From: Pedobacter frigiditerrae
GTDB lineage: Bacteria > Bacteroidota > Bacteroidia > Sphingobacteriales > Sphingobacteriaceae
Reading direction: 5' to 3'
NCBI RefSeq assembly: GCF_004331645.1
Contig: NZ_SJSK01000001.1
Location: forward strand, 1,488,001 to 1,552,000
Length of the DNA: 64,000 nucleotides
Shown one piece after another: positions 25,371 to 33,925 of the stretch. Numbering within the stretch: the first letter of the stretch is position 1; every line of letters begins with the position of its first letter. Both the position numbers and the translations under genes were made by a program. The notes under the pieces are model-generated. The model saw only the letters and a program-made list of their open reading frames with translations, was not told where the DNA came from and did no database searches.

Positions 25371-26894
25371 ATGAGCTACCTCAACGTATTTGATTTTAAG
25401 CAAAAGATAAATTATAAAACAGAAATCTTAGCAGGCTTAACTGTTGCAATGACAATGATTCCCGAATCACTTTCATTTGCAATTCTTGCAGGTTTTCCGC
25501 CTTTGGCAGGATTATATGCTGCTTTTATAATGGGTTTAGTTACGGCTGTTTTTGGTGGTAGACCAGGCTTAGTTTCTGGCGGAGCAGGAGCAACCGTAAT
25601 CGTGCTTATTGCCTTAATGAAATCTAATGGTATAGAATATGTCTTTGCTGCGGTTGCATTGGCAGGTATCATTCAGATTTTGGTAGGGGTTTTTAAGTTC
25701 GGAAAATTTATTCGGCTGGTACCACAACCTGTAATGTTCGGTTTTGTAAACGGATTGGCAATCGTGATTTTTATGTCGCAGATTAACCAATTTAAAATGC
25801 AGGGAACCGAAAGTTGGCTTTCTGGCTCGGCTTTATACATCATGCTAGGTTTGGTAGCACTTACCATCGCTATCGTTATTGGCTTTCCGAAAATTACAAA
25901 GGCAATTCCAGCATCACTAGTTGCTATTTTTGTTGTTTTTGCAATAGTTGCTGGCTTTGGCATTCATACCAAAACGGTAAACGATATTGCTTCAGTTGCT
26001 GGCGGATTTCCTCCTTTTCATGTTCCCCAAATCCCATTAAACTTTGAGACTTTAAAAATCATTTTTCCTTATGGCTTAATTATGGCATCAGTAGGTTTAA
26101 CAGAGGGTTTATTAACCTTAAATTTGGTTGATGAAATTACAGCTACAAAGGGAAATGGAAATAGAGAATGTATTGCTCAAGGAAGCGCCAATATATTAAA
26201 CGGATTTTTCTTCGGAATGGGTGGTTGTCCAATGATTGCTCAAACATTGGTTAATCTTTCTGCAGGTTATAGAGCTCGTTTATCAGGCATTGTAGCAGCA
26301 CTTACCATTTTGTTAATTGTTTTATACGGAGCCCCAGTTATTGGTAAATTGCCAATGGCAGCATTGGTAGGAGTAATGATCATGGTGGCGATTGGAACTT
26401 TTGAGTGGGCTAGTTTCAAAATCATTAATAAAATGCCAAAGCATGATATTTTTGTCGGCGTTTTGGTTGCTGCAATCACCGTTTTGCTTCATAATTTAGC
26501 TTTAGCAGTTTTAATAGGCGTAATTGTTTCTGCATTGGTATTTGCTTGGGAAAGCGCAAAACGGATTCGGGCAAAAAAATACATTGATGAAAATGGCGTG
26601 AAACACTATGAGATTTTCGGTCCCTTATTTTTTGGTTCTACAGCTGCCTTTGCAGAAAAGTTTGATGTTACGAACGACCCAGAACAAATCATTATCGATT
26701 TTAAGGAAAGCAGAATAAATGACATGAGCGCAATTGATGCAGTAAATAAAATTACGGAGCGTTACTCAAAATTAAACAAGACGGTAAGGCTATATCATTT
26801 AAGCGCAGATTGTAGAGCTTTGCTTCGAAATGCCGAAGAAGTTATTGAGGTAAATATCTTAGAAGACCCAACTTATAAGGTTGCTAATCGTTAA
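25371..26894 (+). CDS. SulP family anion transporter with STAS domain
   Basis: 507 residues. The membrane part (about 1-390) is a SulP/SLC26 transporter: AGLTVAMTMIPESLSFAILAG and PPLAGLYAAFIMGLVTAVFG are the family opening, VGLTEGLLTLNLVDE and GMGGCPMIAQTLVNLSAG lie in the core. A C-terminal STAS domain (about 410-500) is recognisable from IIIDFKESRINDMSAIDAV. Substrates in the family are sulfate, bicarbonate and other anions; the sequence does not choose. Its position after acr3 may be incidental because it has its own promoter. A bidirectional terminator follows. Confidence 0.93.
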   Translation: MSYLNVFDFKQKINYKTEILAGLTVAMTMIPESLSFAILAGFPPLAGLYAAFIMGLVTAVFGGRPGLVSGGAGATVIVLIALMKSNGIEYVFAAVALAGIIQILVGVFKFGKFIRLVPQPVMFGFVNGLAIVIFMSQINQFKMQGTESWLSGSALYIMLGLVALTIAIVIGFPKITKAIPASLVAIFVVFAIVAGFGIHTKTVNDIASVAGGFPPFHVPQIPLNFETLKIIFPYGLIMASVGLTEGLLTLNLVDEITATKGNGNRECIAQGSANILNGFFFGMGGCPMIAQTLVNLSAGYRARLSGIVAALTILLIVLYGAPVIGKLPMAALVGVMIMVAIGTFEWASFKIINKMPKHDIFVGVLVAAITVLLHNLALAVLIGVIVSALVFAWESAKRIRAKKYIDENGVKHYEIFGPLFFGSTAAFAEKFDVTNDPEQIIIDFKESRINDMSAIDAVNKITERYSKLNKTVRLYHLSADCRALLRNAEEVIEVNILEDPTYKVANR

Positions 26895-26902
26895 TACAAA
26901 AC

Positions 26903-26939
26903 AAAAAACCTCATCCAAATTAATTGAATGAGGTTTTTT
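26903..26939. terminator. Bidirectional terminator between sulP and fabV
   Basis: AAAAAACCTCAT (26903-26914) pairs with ATGAGGTTTTTT (26928-26939), a 12-bp perfect stem that gives a U-run in both directions. It serves the convergent sulP and fabV genes. Confidence 0.92.
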
Positions 26940-26964
26940 ATAAGAATAATCTATTCTCTATTTC

Positions 26965-28173
26965 CTATTCCCCATTTCGTGCTTCAACCAAACCAGGCAC
27001 TTTAACCATTTCATTTACATCAGCAGTATAATCTACGCCAGCTACTTGGAAACCAAATAAATTAAAGAAATCAGTTTTATAACCAGCTAAATCGCCAATG
27101 CTTGGTAATTCTTCAGTTGTCGCTTCAGCCCACAATTTTGCTACTTGCGCTTGTACATCTTCACGCATTTCCCAATCATCTATTCTAATTCTACCTTTTT
27201 CATCTAAAGGAACAGCATCGCCAGTATATAATCTATTTTGAAATAAACGTTGAATTTGCTCAATACATCCTTCATGAATACCCTCTTCCTTCATGATTTT
27301 ATACAAAATTGAAATGTACAAAGGAATTACAGGAATAGCAGAACTTGCTTGAGTTACTAAAGCTTTGTTAACCGAAACATAAGCTTTTCCGTTTAGGTCA
27401 GCTAATTTATCAGTAATGGTAAATGCAGTTGCCTCTAAATGGTCTTTAGCCATACCAATTGTTCCTTTACGATATACCGCTTCAGTAACAGCAGGGCCGA
27501 TATAAGAATAAGCAACGGTTGTAAAGCCATCAGCTAACAAATTTTCTGCTTTTAAGGCATCAATCCACATTTCCCAATCTTCACCACCCATTACAGCAAT
27601 TGTATTTTGAATTTCTTCTTCGTTTGCAGGCTCAATTGATACTGTAGAAACTACACCCGTATGAAAATCTACTGTTTTATTAGAGAAAGAGCCACCAATT
27701 GGCTTTAATACCGAACGATGCGTAATACCCGTTTTTGGATTAGTTCTAATCGGTGAAGCTAAACTGTAAATCACTAAATCTATCTGACCTAAATCAGCCT
27801 TAATCAAGTCGATGGTTTGTTGTTTAACTTCATTAGAGAAAGCATCACCATTGATACTTTTTGCATATAAACCTGCTTTATTAGCCTCAGTTTCAAAGGC
27901 TGCGGTATTATACCAACCTGGTGAAGCAGTTTTTCCTTCTTGAGGTGGTTTTTCAAAATAAACGCCAATGGTAGCAGCGTCAGAGCCAAAAGCACTGGTA
28001 ATTCTAGATGCCAAACCAAAACCAGTCGATGCACCAATTACCAACACTTTTTTAGGGCCGTTAATGGCACTTTGAGATTTAATATAGTTAATTTGATTAA
28101 TTACGTTTTGCTCACAGCCTTTCGGATGTGCAGTTAAACAGATAAATCCTCGTACTCTAGGTTCAATAATCAT
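26965..28173 (-). CDS. fabV: Enoyl-ACP/enoyl-CoA reductase, FabV type
   Basis: 402-residue NADH-dependent enoyl reductase, the last step of each fatty-acid elongation cycle. Family marks: MIIEPRVRGFICLTAHPKGC at the start, LVIGASTGFGLASRI as the nucleotide-binding loop, YSLASPIR, and Y-x8-K in YRKGTIGMAK for catalysis, with PVIPLYISILYKIMKE behind it. FabV replaces FabI and is naturally tolerant to triclosan. No second enoyl reductase is visible here. Upstream is the gene-free stretch with array B. Confidence 0.96.
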   Translation of the reverse strand: MIIEPRVRGFICLTAHPKGCEQNVINQINYIKSQSAINGPKKVLVIGASTGFGLASRITSAFGSDAATIGVYFEKPPQEGKTASPGWYNTAAFETEANKAGLYAKSINGDAFSNEVKQQTIDLIKADLGQIDLVIYSLASPIRTNPKTGITHRSVLKPIGGSFSNKTVDFHTGVVSTVSIEPANEEEIQNTIAVMGGEDWEMWIDALKAENLLADGFTTVAYSYIGPAVTEAVYRKGTIGMAKDHLEATAFTITDKLADLNGKAYVSVNKALVTQASSAIPVIPLYISILYKIMKEEGIHEGCIEQIQRLFQNRLYTGDAVPLDEKGRIRIDDWEMREDVQAQVAKLWAEATTEELPSIGDLAGYKTDFFNLFGFQVAGVDYTADVNEMVKVPGLVEARNGE

Positions 28174-28725
28174 ATTTTTCTTGCTAGTATTTTAATATAC
28201 GCGGTTTTTGTTGCCCACGTTTTCAAATCAAAATTATCCTTATTTTCTTTCCATTCCAAATATATAGTTTAATAGTTCATTAGTCAGTGGTTCATTGGTA
28301 CATTGGGGGACTGCAAATTTGTTGTTCAATCTTGTCATTGGTTCATTAGTCAATCGTGAAATGCAAGGTATAACTGTTTAATCTAGCAGTTGGTGTTCTC
28401 ACCGACGGAAATCTTATTATAGATTAAATTGTTTTAATCACAGTAATTGAAACTATTTGCTAAAACGCAGTTACCCCATACCTCGGCTAATCTTCATCCC
28501 GGTTATCTTCGCTAGCTATTCGATTCTCCTTCCTATCTAAACCACATCTACAGTTCATCTAATCCGCGTCTACTCCGCTTCCAATGCGGACTAGACGCGG
28601 ACTTGATGCGGTTTTGACGCGGATTAGCCTAGAGGGAAATACGAGTATGATACGGCTAACAAGCGACTATCGTCTAGCTGAAATACGGATATCCTTAGTG
28701 TTGATTTTAGCTTAATGAAATGGTA
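28174..28725. other. Gene-free stretch holding 11-bp array B
   Basis: 552 bases between the fabV start and the methyltransferase stop. From about 28275 to 28360 there are degenerate direct repeats of TTCATTAG/TTCATTGG words, similar to a smaller set at 59532-59565. From 28471 to 28690 lies the 11-bp phased array listed separately. The fabV promoter should be near 28180-28230, but I see no clear TAnnTTTG box. No open reading frame is convincing. Confidence 0.65.
28471..28690. repeat. 11-bp phased repeat array B with inverted halves
   Basis: Twenty consecutive 11-bp units. CG occurs at 28510, 28521, 28565, 28576, 28587, 28598, 28609, 28620, 28642, 28653, 28664 and 28686, all in the same phase modulo 11. 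Left-half units resemble CTAATCCGCGT and right-half units resemble TTGACGCGGAT, its approximate reverse complement. Bases 28537-28579 pair with 28585-28627 around a 5-base centre: 31 of 43 positions match and the inner 16 have one mismatch. It has no coding potential. Neighbouring units are more alike than distant ones, as expected from stepwise local duplication. Confidence 0.85.
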
Positions 28726-29967
28726 TTATTGGGCAAGCGTATTTTTTATCGCTAATGCTATTGCCTTTGCCAATAGAGGCGGAACGGCATTACCAATCTG
28801 TACCATTTGTTTAGCTTTAGGACCCTTGAAAATATAATCATCTGGAAAAGACTGTAACCTTGCCATTTCCCTAACCGTAATTACCCTTGGTTCTATTGGA
28901 TGAATGTTAACACCGCCGTGGTTTTCCTTGATGGTGCAACTTGCTTCGTTCCAAGGGCACTTTTTCCAAGAATCGGAATAATTGCTGTATAAGCTTTTAC
29001 CTTCTGGCACCAAAGCAAGGCGTTTGCTCATGTCATCACTATGTTTTGTCCTTACGTGGTTAAAAGCCTCATCATCTTTTAAATCAATTAAATCAGCTAT
29101 AGCTTCTTTTGTGGTTACATAAGAGCCAGGTTCTAACAAAGGGGTTGGGTGCTGATTAACCTTGTTAATTCTATTCGCAATAAAAATTACCCTTTCCCTT
29201 TTTTGAGGAACATAATAATCTGCAGAGTTTAAAACAGTCACATTTACTTCGTAACCCAGTGCTCTAATGTCTGCTTTGATTTTATCCTCTAACTTGCCTT
29301 TAAGCATAGAACGCAAACCCTTTACATTTTCAGCAACAATAAATTGAGGTTTTAGTTCTTCTATGATTTCAAGCATATCCTTATAAAGGGAATTACGTTG
29401 GTCTTCAATTATTCTACTGCCAGACATGCTAAAACCCTGGCAAGGAAATCCGCCAGAAAGAACGGTTAAACTTTTGCCCTTTAATTGTTTTTTAACCGTA
29501 TTGATGAATTGGTCTTTAATGTTCCGTTGCGTAATATCTCCTTCAACTAATGGATGGGAAAGGTTAGCACGATAAGTTTCGCCAGCTTCCTTAAACCAAT
29601 CTAGACCGCAAAGTTGTTTAAAACCTGCCATTTCAAAACCTTTTGCCATTCCACCAGCACCACAAAATAAATCGGCAGAAGTGAAATCGGTTTTAGCTGG
29701 ATTATCCCAATCATCTGCAATATCAATCCAATTGATGACATCGGTTTTAGTAGATTTTGGTTTAGCCTTTTCTATTTCTTCGGGAACAATGTTTTCATAA
29801 ACAGATTGATTGATGAAGTACTGCAAATCGTTTTCTTCCACCCTATGTAAACCACCAATTTTGCTCGATTTTATTTTGCCAGAATGGATATGTCTTCTTA
29901 CTGTCTTTTGTGAAACGTTTAATTTTTCAGCTATATCTTCTATTCTTAAAAATTGCTTGTTGTCCAT
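28726..29967 (-). CDS. Solitary DNA (cytosine-5) methyltransferase with N-terminal excisionase-type HTH
   Basis: 413 residues. Residues 1-55 are a MerR/excisionase-like HTH (FLRIEDIAEKLNVSQKTVRR, then HRVEENDLQYFI). Residues 97-413 are a full C5 methyltransferase: motif I DLFCGAGGM, motif IV GGFPCQGFS with catalytic Cys176, motif VI AENVKG, motif VIII VPQKRERV, target-recognition region near NEASCTIKENHGGVNIHP, motif X QIGNAVPP. No restriction endonuclease gene is adjacent. N-terminal HTH extensions in M.SsoII and M.EcoRII repress their own genes, so self-regulation is likely. The target site cannot be read from sequence. The stop lies 36 bases from array B. Confidence 0.93.
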   Translation of the reverse strand: MDNKQFLRIEDIAEKLNVSQKTVRRHIHSGKIKSSKIGGLHRVEENDLQYFINQSVYENIVPEEIEKAKPKSTKTDVINWIDIADDWDNPAKTDFTSADLFCGAGGMAKGFEMAGFKQLCGLDWFKEAGETYRANLSHPLVEGDITQRNIKDQFINTVKKQLKGKSLTVLSGGFPCQGFSMSGSRIIEDQRNSLYKDMLEIIEELKPQFIVAENVKGLRSMLKGKLEDKIKADIRALGYEVNVTVLNSADYYVPQKRERVIFIANRINKVNQHPTPLLEPGSYVTTKEAIADLIDLKDDEAFNHVRTKHSDDMSKRLALVPEGKSLYSNYSDSWKKCPWNEASCTIKENHGGVNIHPIEPRVITVREMARLQSFPDDYIFKGPKAKQMVQIGNAVPPLLAKAIALAIKNTLAQ

Positions 29968-29979
29968 ATTTGTCCCTAA

Positions 29980-30020
29980 TTGGCCAAAGGTAAAAAATTA
30001 TGTTATCAGTTTGGCGCCAA
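29980..30020. promoter_or_regulatory. Methyltransferase promoter with two related palindromes
   Basis: Minus-strand TACCTTTG (29985-29992) is the -7 box of the methyltransferase gene. It overlaps the palindrome TTGGCCAA (29980-29987). A second palindrome TTGGCGCCAA (30011-30020) is centred 32 bp away, about three helical turns, where the -33 region should lie. Placement over both promoter elements suggests operator sites for the HTH domain of the enzyme, and their GGCC/GCGC cores could also be methylation targets. Confidence 0.55.
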
Positions 30021-30153
30021 CTATTCCACATTTAAATTGTTAAAATTTAATACTGAAAAACCTTCGCCTTTGGCAGAATTTGAACTTACTAGGATGACAA
30101 AGAAACTACATTTTAAGCTTTGTAAATCAGTAGCTTTTCTGCTTAAAATTCAT

Positions 30154-30161
30154 TATTTTTG
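30154..30161 (+). promoter_or_regulatory. Promoter -7 box of uvrA
   Basis: TATTTTTG matches TAnnTTTG, 35 bases before the uvrA ATG at 30197. Confidence 0.55.
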
Positions 30162-30196
30162 CAGGCTGTTTTTTAATACCGAAAACTAATAAATTT

Positions 30197-33043
30197 ATGA
30201 GCGAAAAGAACATTGACCTAGGCGAGCAAAAAGATGTAGAAGTGTATGGCGCCAGGGTGCATAATCTTAAAAATATTGATGTTAGTTTCCCTCGAAATCA
30301 ACTGGTTGTAATTACTGGTTTAAGTGGTAGCGGTAAATCATCCTTAGCTTTTGACACGATTTATGCTGAAGGACAAAGACGTTACATGGAAACATTTAGC
30401 GCCTATTCTCGTCAGTTCATGGGGGGTATGGAACGCCCTGATGTGGATAAGGTTTCTGGTTTAAGTCCGGTTATTGCCATCGAACAAAAAACAACCAGTA
30501 AAAACCCTCGTTCTACCGTAGGCACCATTACAGAAATTTACGATTTTATGCGTTTGCTTTACGCTCGTGTTGGAGATGCTTTTTCTTACAATACTGGCGA
30601 GAAAATGGAACGCATGAGCGAAGACCAAATCCTTAAAAATATTTACAAAAAGTTCGACACTATGCCAGTGAATATCTTGGCGCCTGTGGTTAAAGGTCGT
30701 AAAGGTCATTACAGGGAATTATTTGAGCAAATTCGTAAACAAGGATATGTTAAGGTTCGTGTAGATGGCGAGATAAAAGATATTACAGCAAAAATGCAGG
30801 TAGACCGTTACAAAATTCACGATATAGAAATTGTAGTTGACCGATTAATCGTTGATGATAAAGACCATAAACGTTTATTAGATAGCATTCAGACTGCCAT
30901 GCGTTTGGGAAAAGGCATTATCAAAATAAGTGATAAGGACAACAATGTGGCGCATTTCAGTAAATTTTTGATGTGCCCAACTACAGGAATTTCTTATGAT
31001 GAGCCGCAACCAAATAGCTTTTCTTTCAACTCGCCTTATGGGGCTTGTGAGCGTTGCGATGGTTTAGGTTATATTTTCGTAGTTGATAAAGAATCGGTAA
31101 TGCCAAATATGAAGTTGAGCATTATTAATGGTGGTTTGACTCCACTTGGTGAGTATCGCGATGTTTGGATGTTCCAAGTTTTAAAAGCCTTGGGTAAAAA
31201 ATATAATTTCTCACTTTCTACACCATTAGAGAAATTGGGAGATGAGAATATAGATATCATTTTGAATGGAACACATGACCTTTTAAGCGTTGCGGTTGAG
31301 TATAATAAATGGAACGTTCAGAACTATCAAATCACCTTTGATGGGATCATTAAATTGTTAGAAGAACAACAAGATAAAAGAAGTGATACCGAGAATGCGA
31401 ATGACATGGATAGTTTCCGCAAGTTAAAAACTTGTCCAGTATGTCATGGCGCTCGTTTGAAAAAAGAGAGTCTGCACTTTAAGGTAGATGGCAAAAACAT
31501 TTTCGAGCTTGCCGAAATGGATATTTTTAGTTTAAGAACTTGGTTTGCTGAGGTAGAAACTCGTTTAAATGAAAGACAGAACACCATCGCTAAAGAAATT
31601 CTAAAGGAAATTAGAGCCCGTATTGGTTTCTTGACTGATGTAGGGTTAAATTATCTATCGTTAGACAGAACTGCCCGTACACTTTCAGGTGGCGAGGCAC
31701 AACGTATTCGTTTAGCTACTCAAATTGGTTCTCAGCTAATGAACGTAATGTACATTTTAGATGAGCCAAGTATTGGTTTGCACCAAAGAGACAACGAACG
31801 TTTAATTGGTGCCTTGAAAAATCTACGTGATTTAGGCAATACCGTTTTGGTAGTAGAGCACGATAAGGATATGATTTTAGAAGCTGATCATGTGATTGAT
31901 GTTGGCCCGGCTGCGGGTGTACATGGCGGACAAATTGTTGCCCAAGGAACTCCTGCAGAGATTTTAAAATCGGGTACTTTAACGGCTTCTTACTTAAATG
32001 GAGAAAAGGGAATTCAGGTTCCCAAGAAACGCAGAAAAGGAAATGGTCATAAATTATCCATCATTAAAGCAACAGGACATAACCTAAAAGAAGTTTCGGT
32101 TGATTTTCCTTTGGGTAAATTTATTGCGGTTACTGGTGTTTCAGGCAGCGGTAAATCGAGTTTAATAACAGAAACCTTATATCCAATCTTAAATCATCAT
32201 TTCTTTAGGGCGAAAAAACATCCGCTTCCTTATGAGAAAATTAATGGTTTAAAGGAAATTGACAAGGTAATTGAAATTGACCAAGCACCAATTGGCCGTA
32301 CACCAAGGTCAAATCCTTCTACTTATACTGGTGTTTTTTCAGACATTAGGAACTTGTATGTCATGTTGCCAGAGGCGAAGATTAGAGGTTACAAACCAGG
32401 TCGTTTCTCATTTAACGTTAAAGGTGGTAGGTGTGAAACTTGCCAAGGTGCAGGTATGAAAGTTATCGAGATGAATTTCTTGCCAGATGTTTCTGTTCCT
32501 TGTGAAGAATGTGGTGGAAGAAGGTATAATCGCGAAACTTTAGAGGTTCGTTATAGAGGTAAATCAATTAGTGATGTTTTGGATATGAGCATCGAAGAAG
32601 CTTGTGTTTTCTTCGAAAATATGCCAGCTATCTATCGTAAAATCAAAACTTTAAATGATGTTGGTTTAGGTTACATCCGCCTCGGACAATCTTCTACAAC
32701 TTTATCTGGTGGAGAAGCACAACGTGTTAAATTGGCTACAGAGCTTTCTAAAAAAGATACAGGTAAAACCTTCTATATTTTAGATGAGCCAACCACCGGT
32801 TTGCATTTTGAAGATATCAATGTGTTGTTAGGCGTTCTAAATGAATTAGTAGAAAAAGGAAATACAGTTTTAGTTATTGAGCATAATTTAGATGTGGTAA
32901 AAGTTGCCGACTGGGTTATCGATTTAGGAGAAGAAGGTGGCGCAGGAGGTGGTAGGATTATCTTCGAAGGTACGCCAGAAGGATTAATTCAAAATCCAAT
33001 TAGCTTAACTGGTAAGTTCCTTAAAAAGGAAATGGAAGGGTAG
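30197..33043 (+). CDS. uvrA: Excinuclease ABC subunit A
   Basis: 948-residue DNA-damage sensor of nucleotide excision repair; with UvrB it finds bulky lesions. Both ABC modules are complete: Walker A GLSGSGKSS and GVSGSGKSS, signature LSGGEAQR in each half, Walker B YILDEPS and YILDEPT. Zinc modules are visible: CPTTG with CERCDG, CPVCHGARLK, and CETCQGAG with CEECGGRRYN. Length is typical of a full UvrA. It faces the convergent PKS operon across a hairpin-rich spacer. Confidence 0.98.
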   Translation: MSEKNIDLGEQKDVEVYGARVHNLKNIDVSFPRNQLVVITGLSGSGKSSLAFDTIYAEGQRRYMETFSAYSRQFMGGMERPDVDKVSGLSPVIAIEQKTTSKNPRSTVGTITEIYDFMRLLYARVGDAFSYNTGEKMERMSEDQILKNIYKKFDTMPVNILAPVVKGRKGHYRELFEQIRKQGYVKVRVDGEIKDITAKMQVDRYKIHDIEIVVDRLIVDDKDHKRLLDSIQTAMRLGKGIIKISDKDNNVAHFSKFLMCPTTGISYDEPQPNSFSFNSPYGACERCDGLGYIFVVDKESVMPNMKLSIINGGLTPLGEYRDVWMFQVLKALGKKYNFSLSTPLEKLGDENIDIILNGTHDLLSVAVEYNKWNVQNYQITFDGIIKLLEEQQDKRSDTENANDMDSFRKLKTCPVCHGARLKKESLHFKVDGKNIFELAEMDIFSLRTWFAEVETRLNERQNTIAKEILKEIRARIGFLTDVGLNYLSLDRTARTLSGGEAQRIRLATQIGSQLMNVMYILDEPSIGLHQRDNERLIGALKNLRDLGNTVLVVEHDKDMILEADHVIDVGPAAGVHGGQIVAQGTPAEILKSGTLTASYLNGEKGIQVPKKRRKGNGHKLSIIKATGHNLKEVSVDFPLGKFIAVTGVSGSGKSSLITETLYPILNHHFFRAKKHPLPYEKINGLKEIDKVIEIDQAPIGRTPRSNPSTYTGVFSDIRNLYVMLPEAKIRGYKPGRFSFNVKGGRCETCQGAGMKVIEMNFLPDVSVPCEECGGRRYNRETLEVRYRGKSISDVLDMSIEEACVFFENMPAIYRKIKTLNDVGLGYIRLGQSSTTLSGGEAQRVKLATELSKKDTGKTFYILDEPTTGLHFEDINVLLGVLNELVEKGNTVLVIEHNLDVVKVADWVIDLGEEGGAGGGRIIFEGTPEGLIQNPISLTGKFLKKEMEG

Positions 33044-33064
33044 ATCTATGTAGTCGTTATGCTG

Positions 33065-33124
33065 TCCCGAACGTTCGGGATCAGCATCTGGCTTGCAAGA
33101 AAGACCCTGAAATAAATTCAGGGT
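33065..33124. repeat. Two hairpins between uvrA and the PKS operon
   Basis: TCCCGAACGTTCGGGA (33065-33080) is a perfect 16-bp palindrome. ACCCTGAA (33104-33111) pairs with TTCAGGGT (33117-33124). Both motifs are common intergenic repeats in this group. Between convergent genes they may act as transcription barriers, though no long U-run follows. Confidence 0.6.
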
Positions 33125-33135
33125 GACGGAACTTT

Positions 33136-33675
33136 CTAAAGACTCACCCCATAAACAACCGCCAAATATCTCCCGTGATGGCTAATAGAAGCAAAATGAC
33201 TTTCTCCATTAATCTTATCCACTAAATTAGGGATGCCATTCGCATCTTTTTCTAAAGTATAATGCTCAGATTTCGAATTAAAATGAGATAGGTAATCACT
33301 TGTATTGGTTAAGAAGGAAGTTTGAATATGATTTAGGCTTTCAGCCTTTGCAGCTGCAATAGTGTGAATTAAATTATCCTTAATCTCACTCTTCGTATAA
33401 AATGTTTTGCCTTCAAAGGTTACAATACCATTATTTCCAATGCTGGTAACATTAAACTTTCTTGGACTATAAAATCGCTCTTGGGTTTCGCGATTAACGA
33501 TTTTGTAAGCTGCTTCTTTTATACTCCAAAACAGCCAAACCATTCTTTCTGGATTTGAAGAGTTCAGAATCTCTTGTTGTTCTTGAGAAGAGAAAAGCTT
33601 GTCTAAATAACCTTTTCTCTTCCAATCACTTTCGGTATTGGCTTTGTCTAAATCGACAATGTCATTACCCAGCAT
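33136..33675 (-). CDS. 4'-phosphopantetheinyl transferase (AcpS/Sfp superfamily)
   Basis: 179 residues. GNDIVDLD near the N-terminus and WSIKEAAYK at 50-58 are the two magnesium- and CoA-binding motifs of the superfamily. The enzyme moves phosphopantetheine from CoA to the Ser of an acyl carrier protein. It is the last gene of the seven-gene operon, overlapping the ACP gene by 11 bases, so its natural target is almost certainly that ACP rather than, or as well as, the fatty-acid ACP. Confidence 0.88.
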   Translation of the reverse strand: MLGNDIVDLDKANTESDWKRKGYLDKLFSSQEQQEILNSSNPERMVWLFWSIKEAAYKIVNRETQERFYSPRKFNVTSIGNNGIVTFEGKTFYTKSEIKDNLIHTIAAAKAESLNHIQTSFLTNTSDYLSHFNSKSEHYTLEKDANGIPNLVDKINGESHFASISHHGRYLAVVYGVSL

Positions 33676-33925
33676 TTGCTGCTAACTTTTCTTTAATAAC
33701 GGCAATGGTTTCTTTAACGTTAATCATTTTTGTCATCGAGTCATTATCTATTTCAATGCCAAATTTCTCTTCAATATCTAAAATGATGTCGACCAAGTTT
33801 GCAGAGTTAATTTTTAAGTCAATTAACAAATCAGTGTTTTCTGTTAAAGTTTCTAAAGCTTCTTTATGATCAGTATATGGGGTGATTATTTCTTTTAAGT
33901 CGTTAATTATTTGATCGTTATCCAT
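33665..33925 (-). CDS. Acyl carrier protein of the type III PKS operon
   Basis: 86 residues, acidic, four-helix ACP fold. The phosphopantetheine attachment is Ser41 in DLKINSANLVDIILDIEEKF. The usual DSL is replaced by NSANL, marking it as a specialised ACP and not the housekeeping AcpP. It overlaps the ketosynthase gene by 8 bases and the transferase gene by 11 bases, so the three are translationally coupled. Confidence 0.88.
   Translation of the reverse strand: MDNDQIINDLKEIITPYTDHKEALETLTENTDLLIDLKINSANLVDIILDIEEKFGIEIDNDSMTKMINVKETIAVIKEKLAANAG

Noticed and set aside
25412..25963. Antisense frames within sulP
   Set aside because: They are shadows of a Gly/Ala/Val-rich membrane gene; no start context and no known family.
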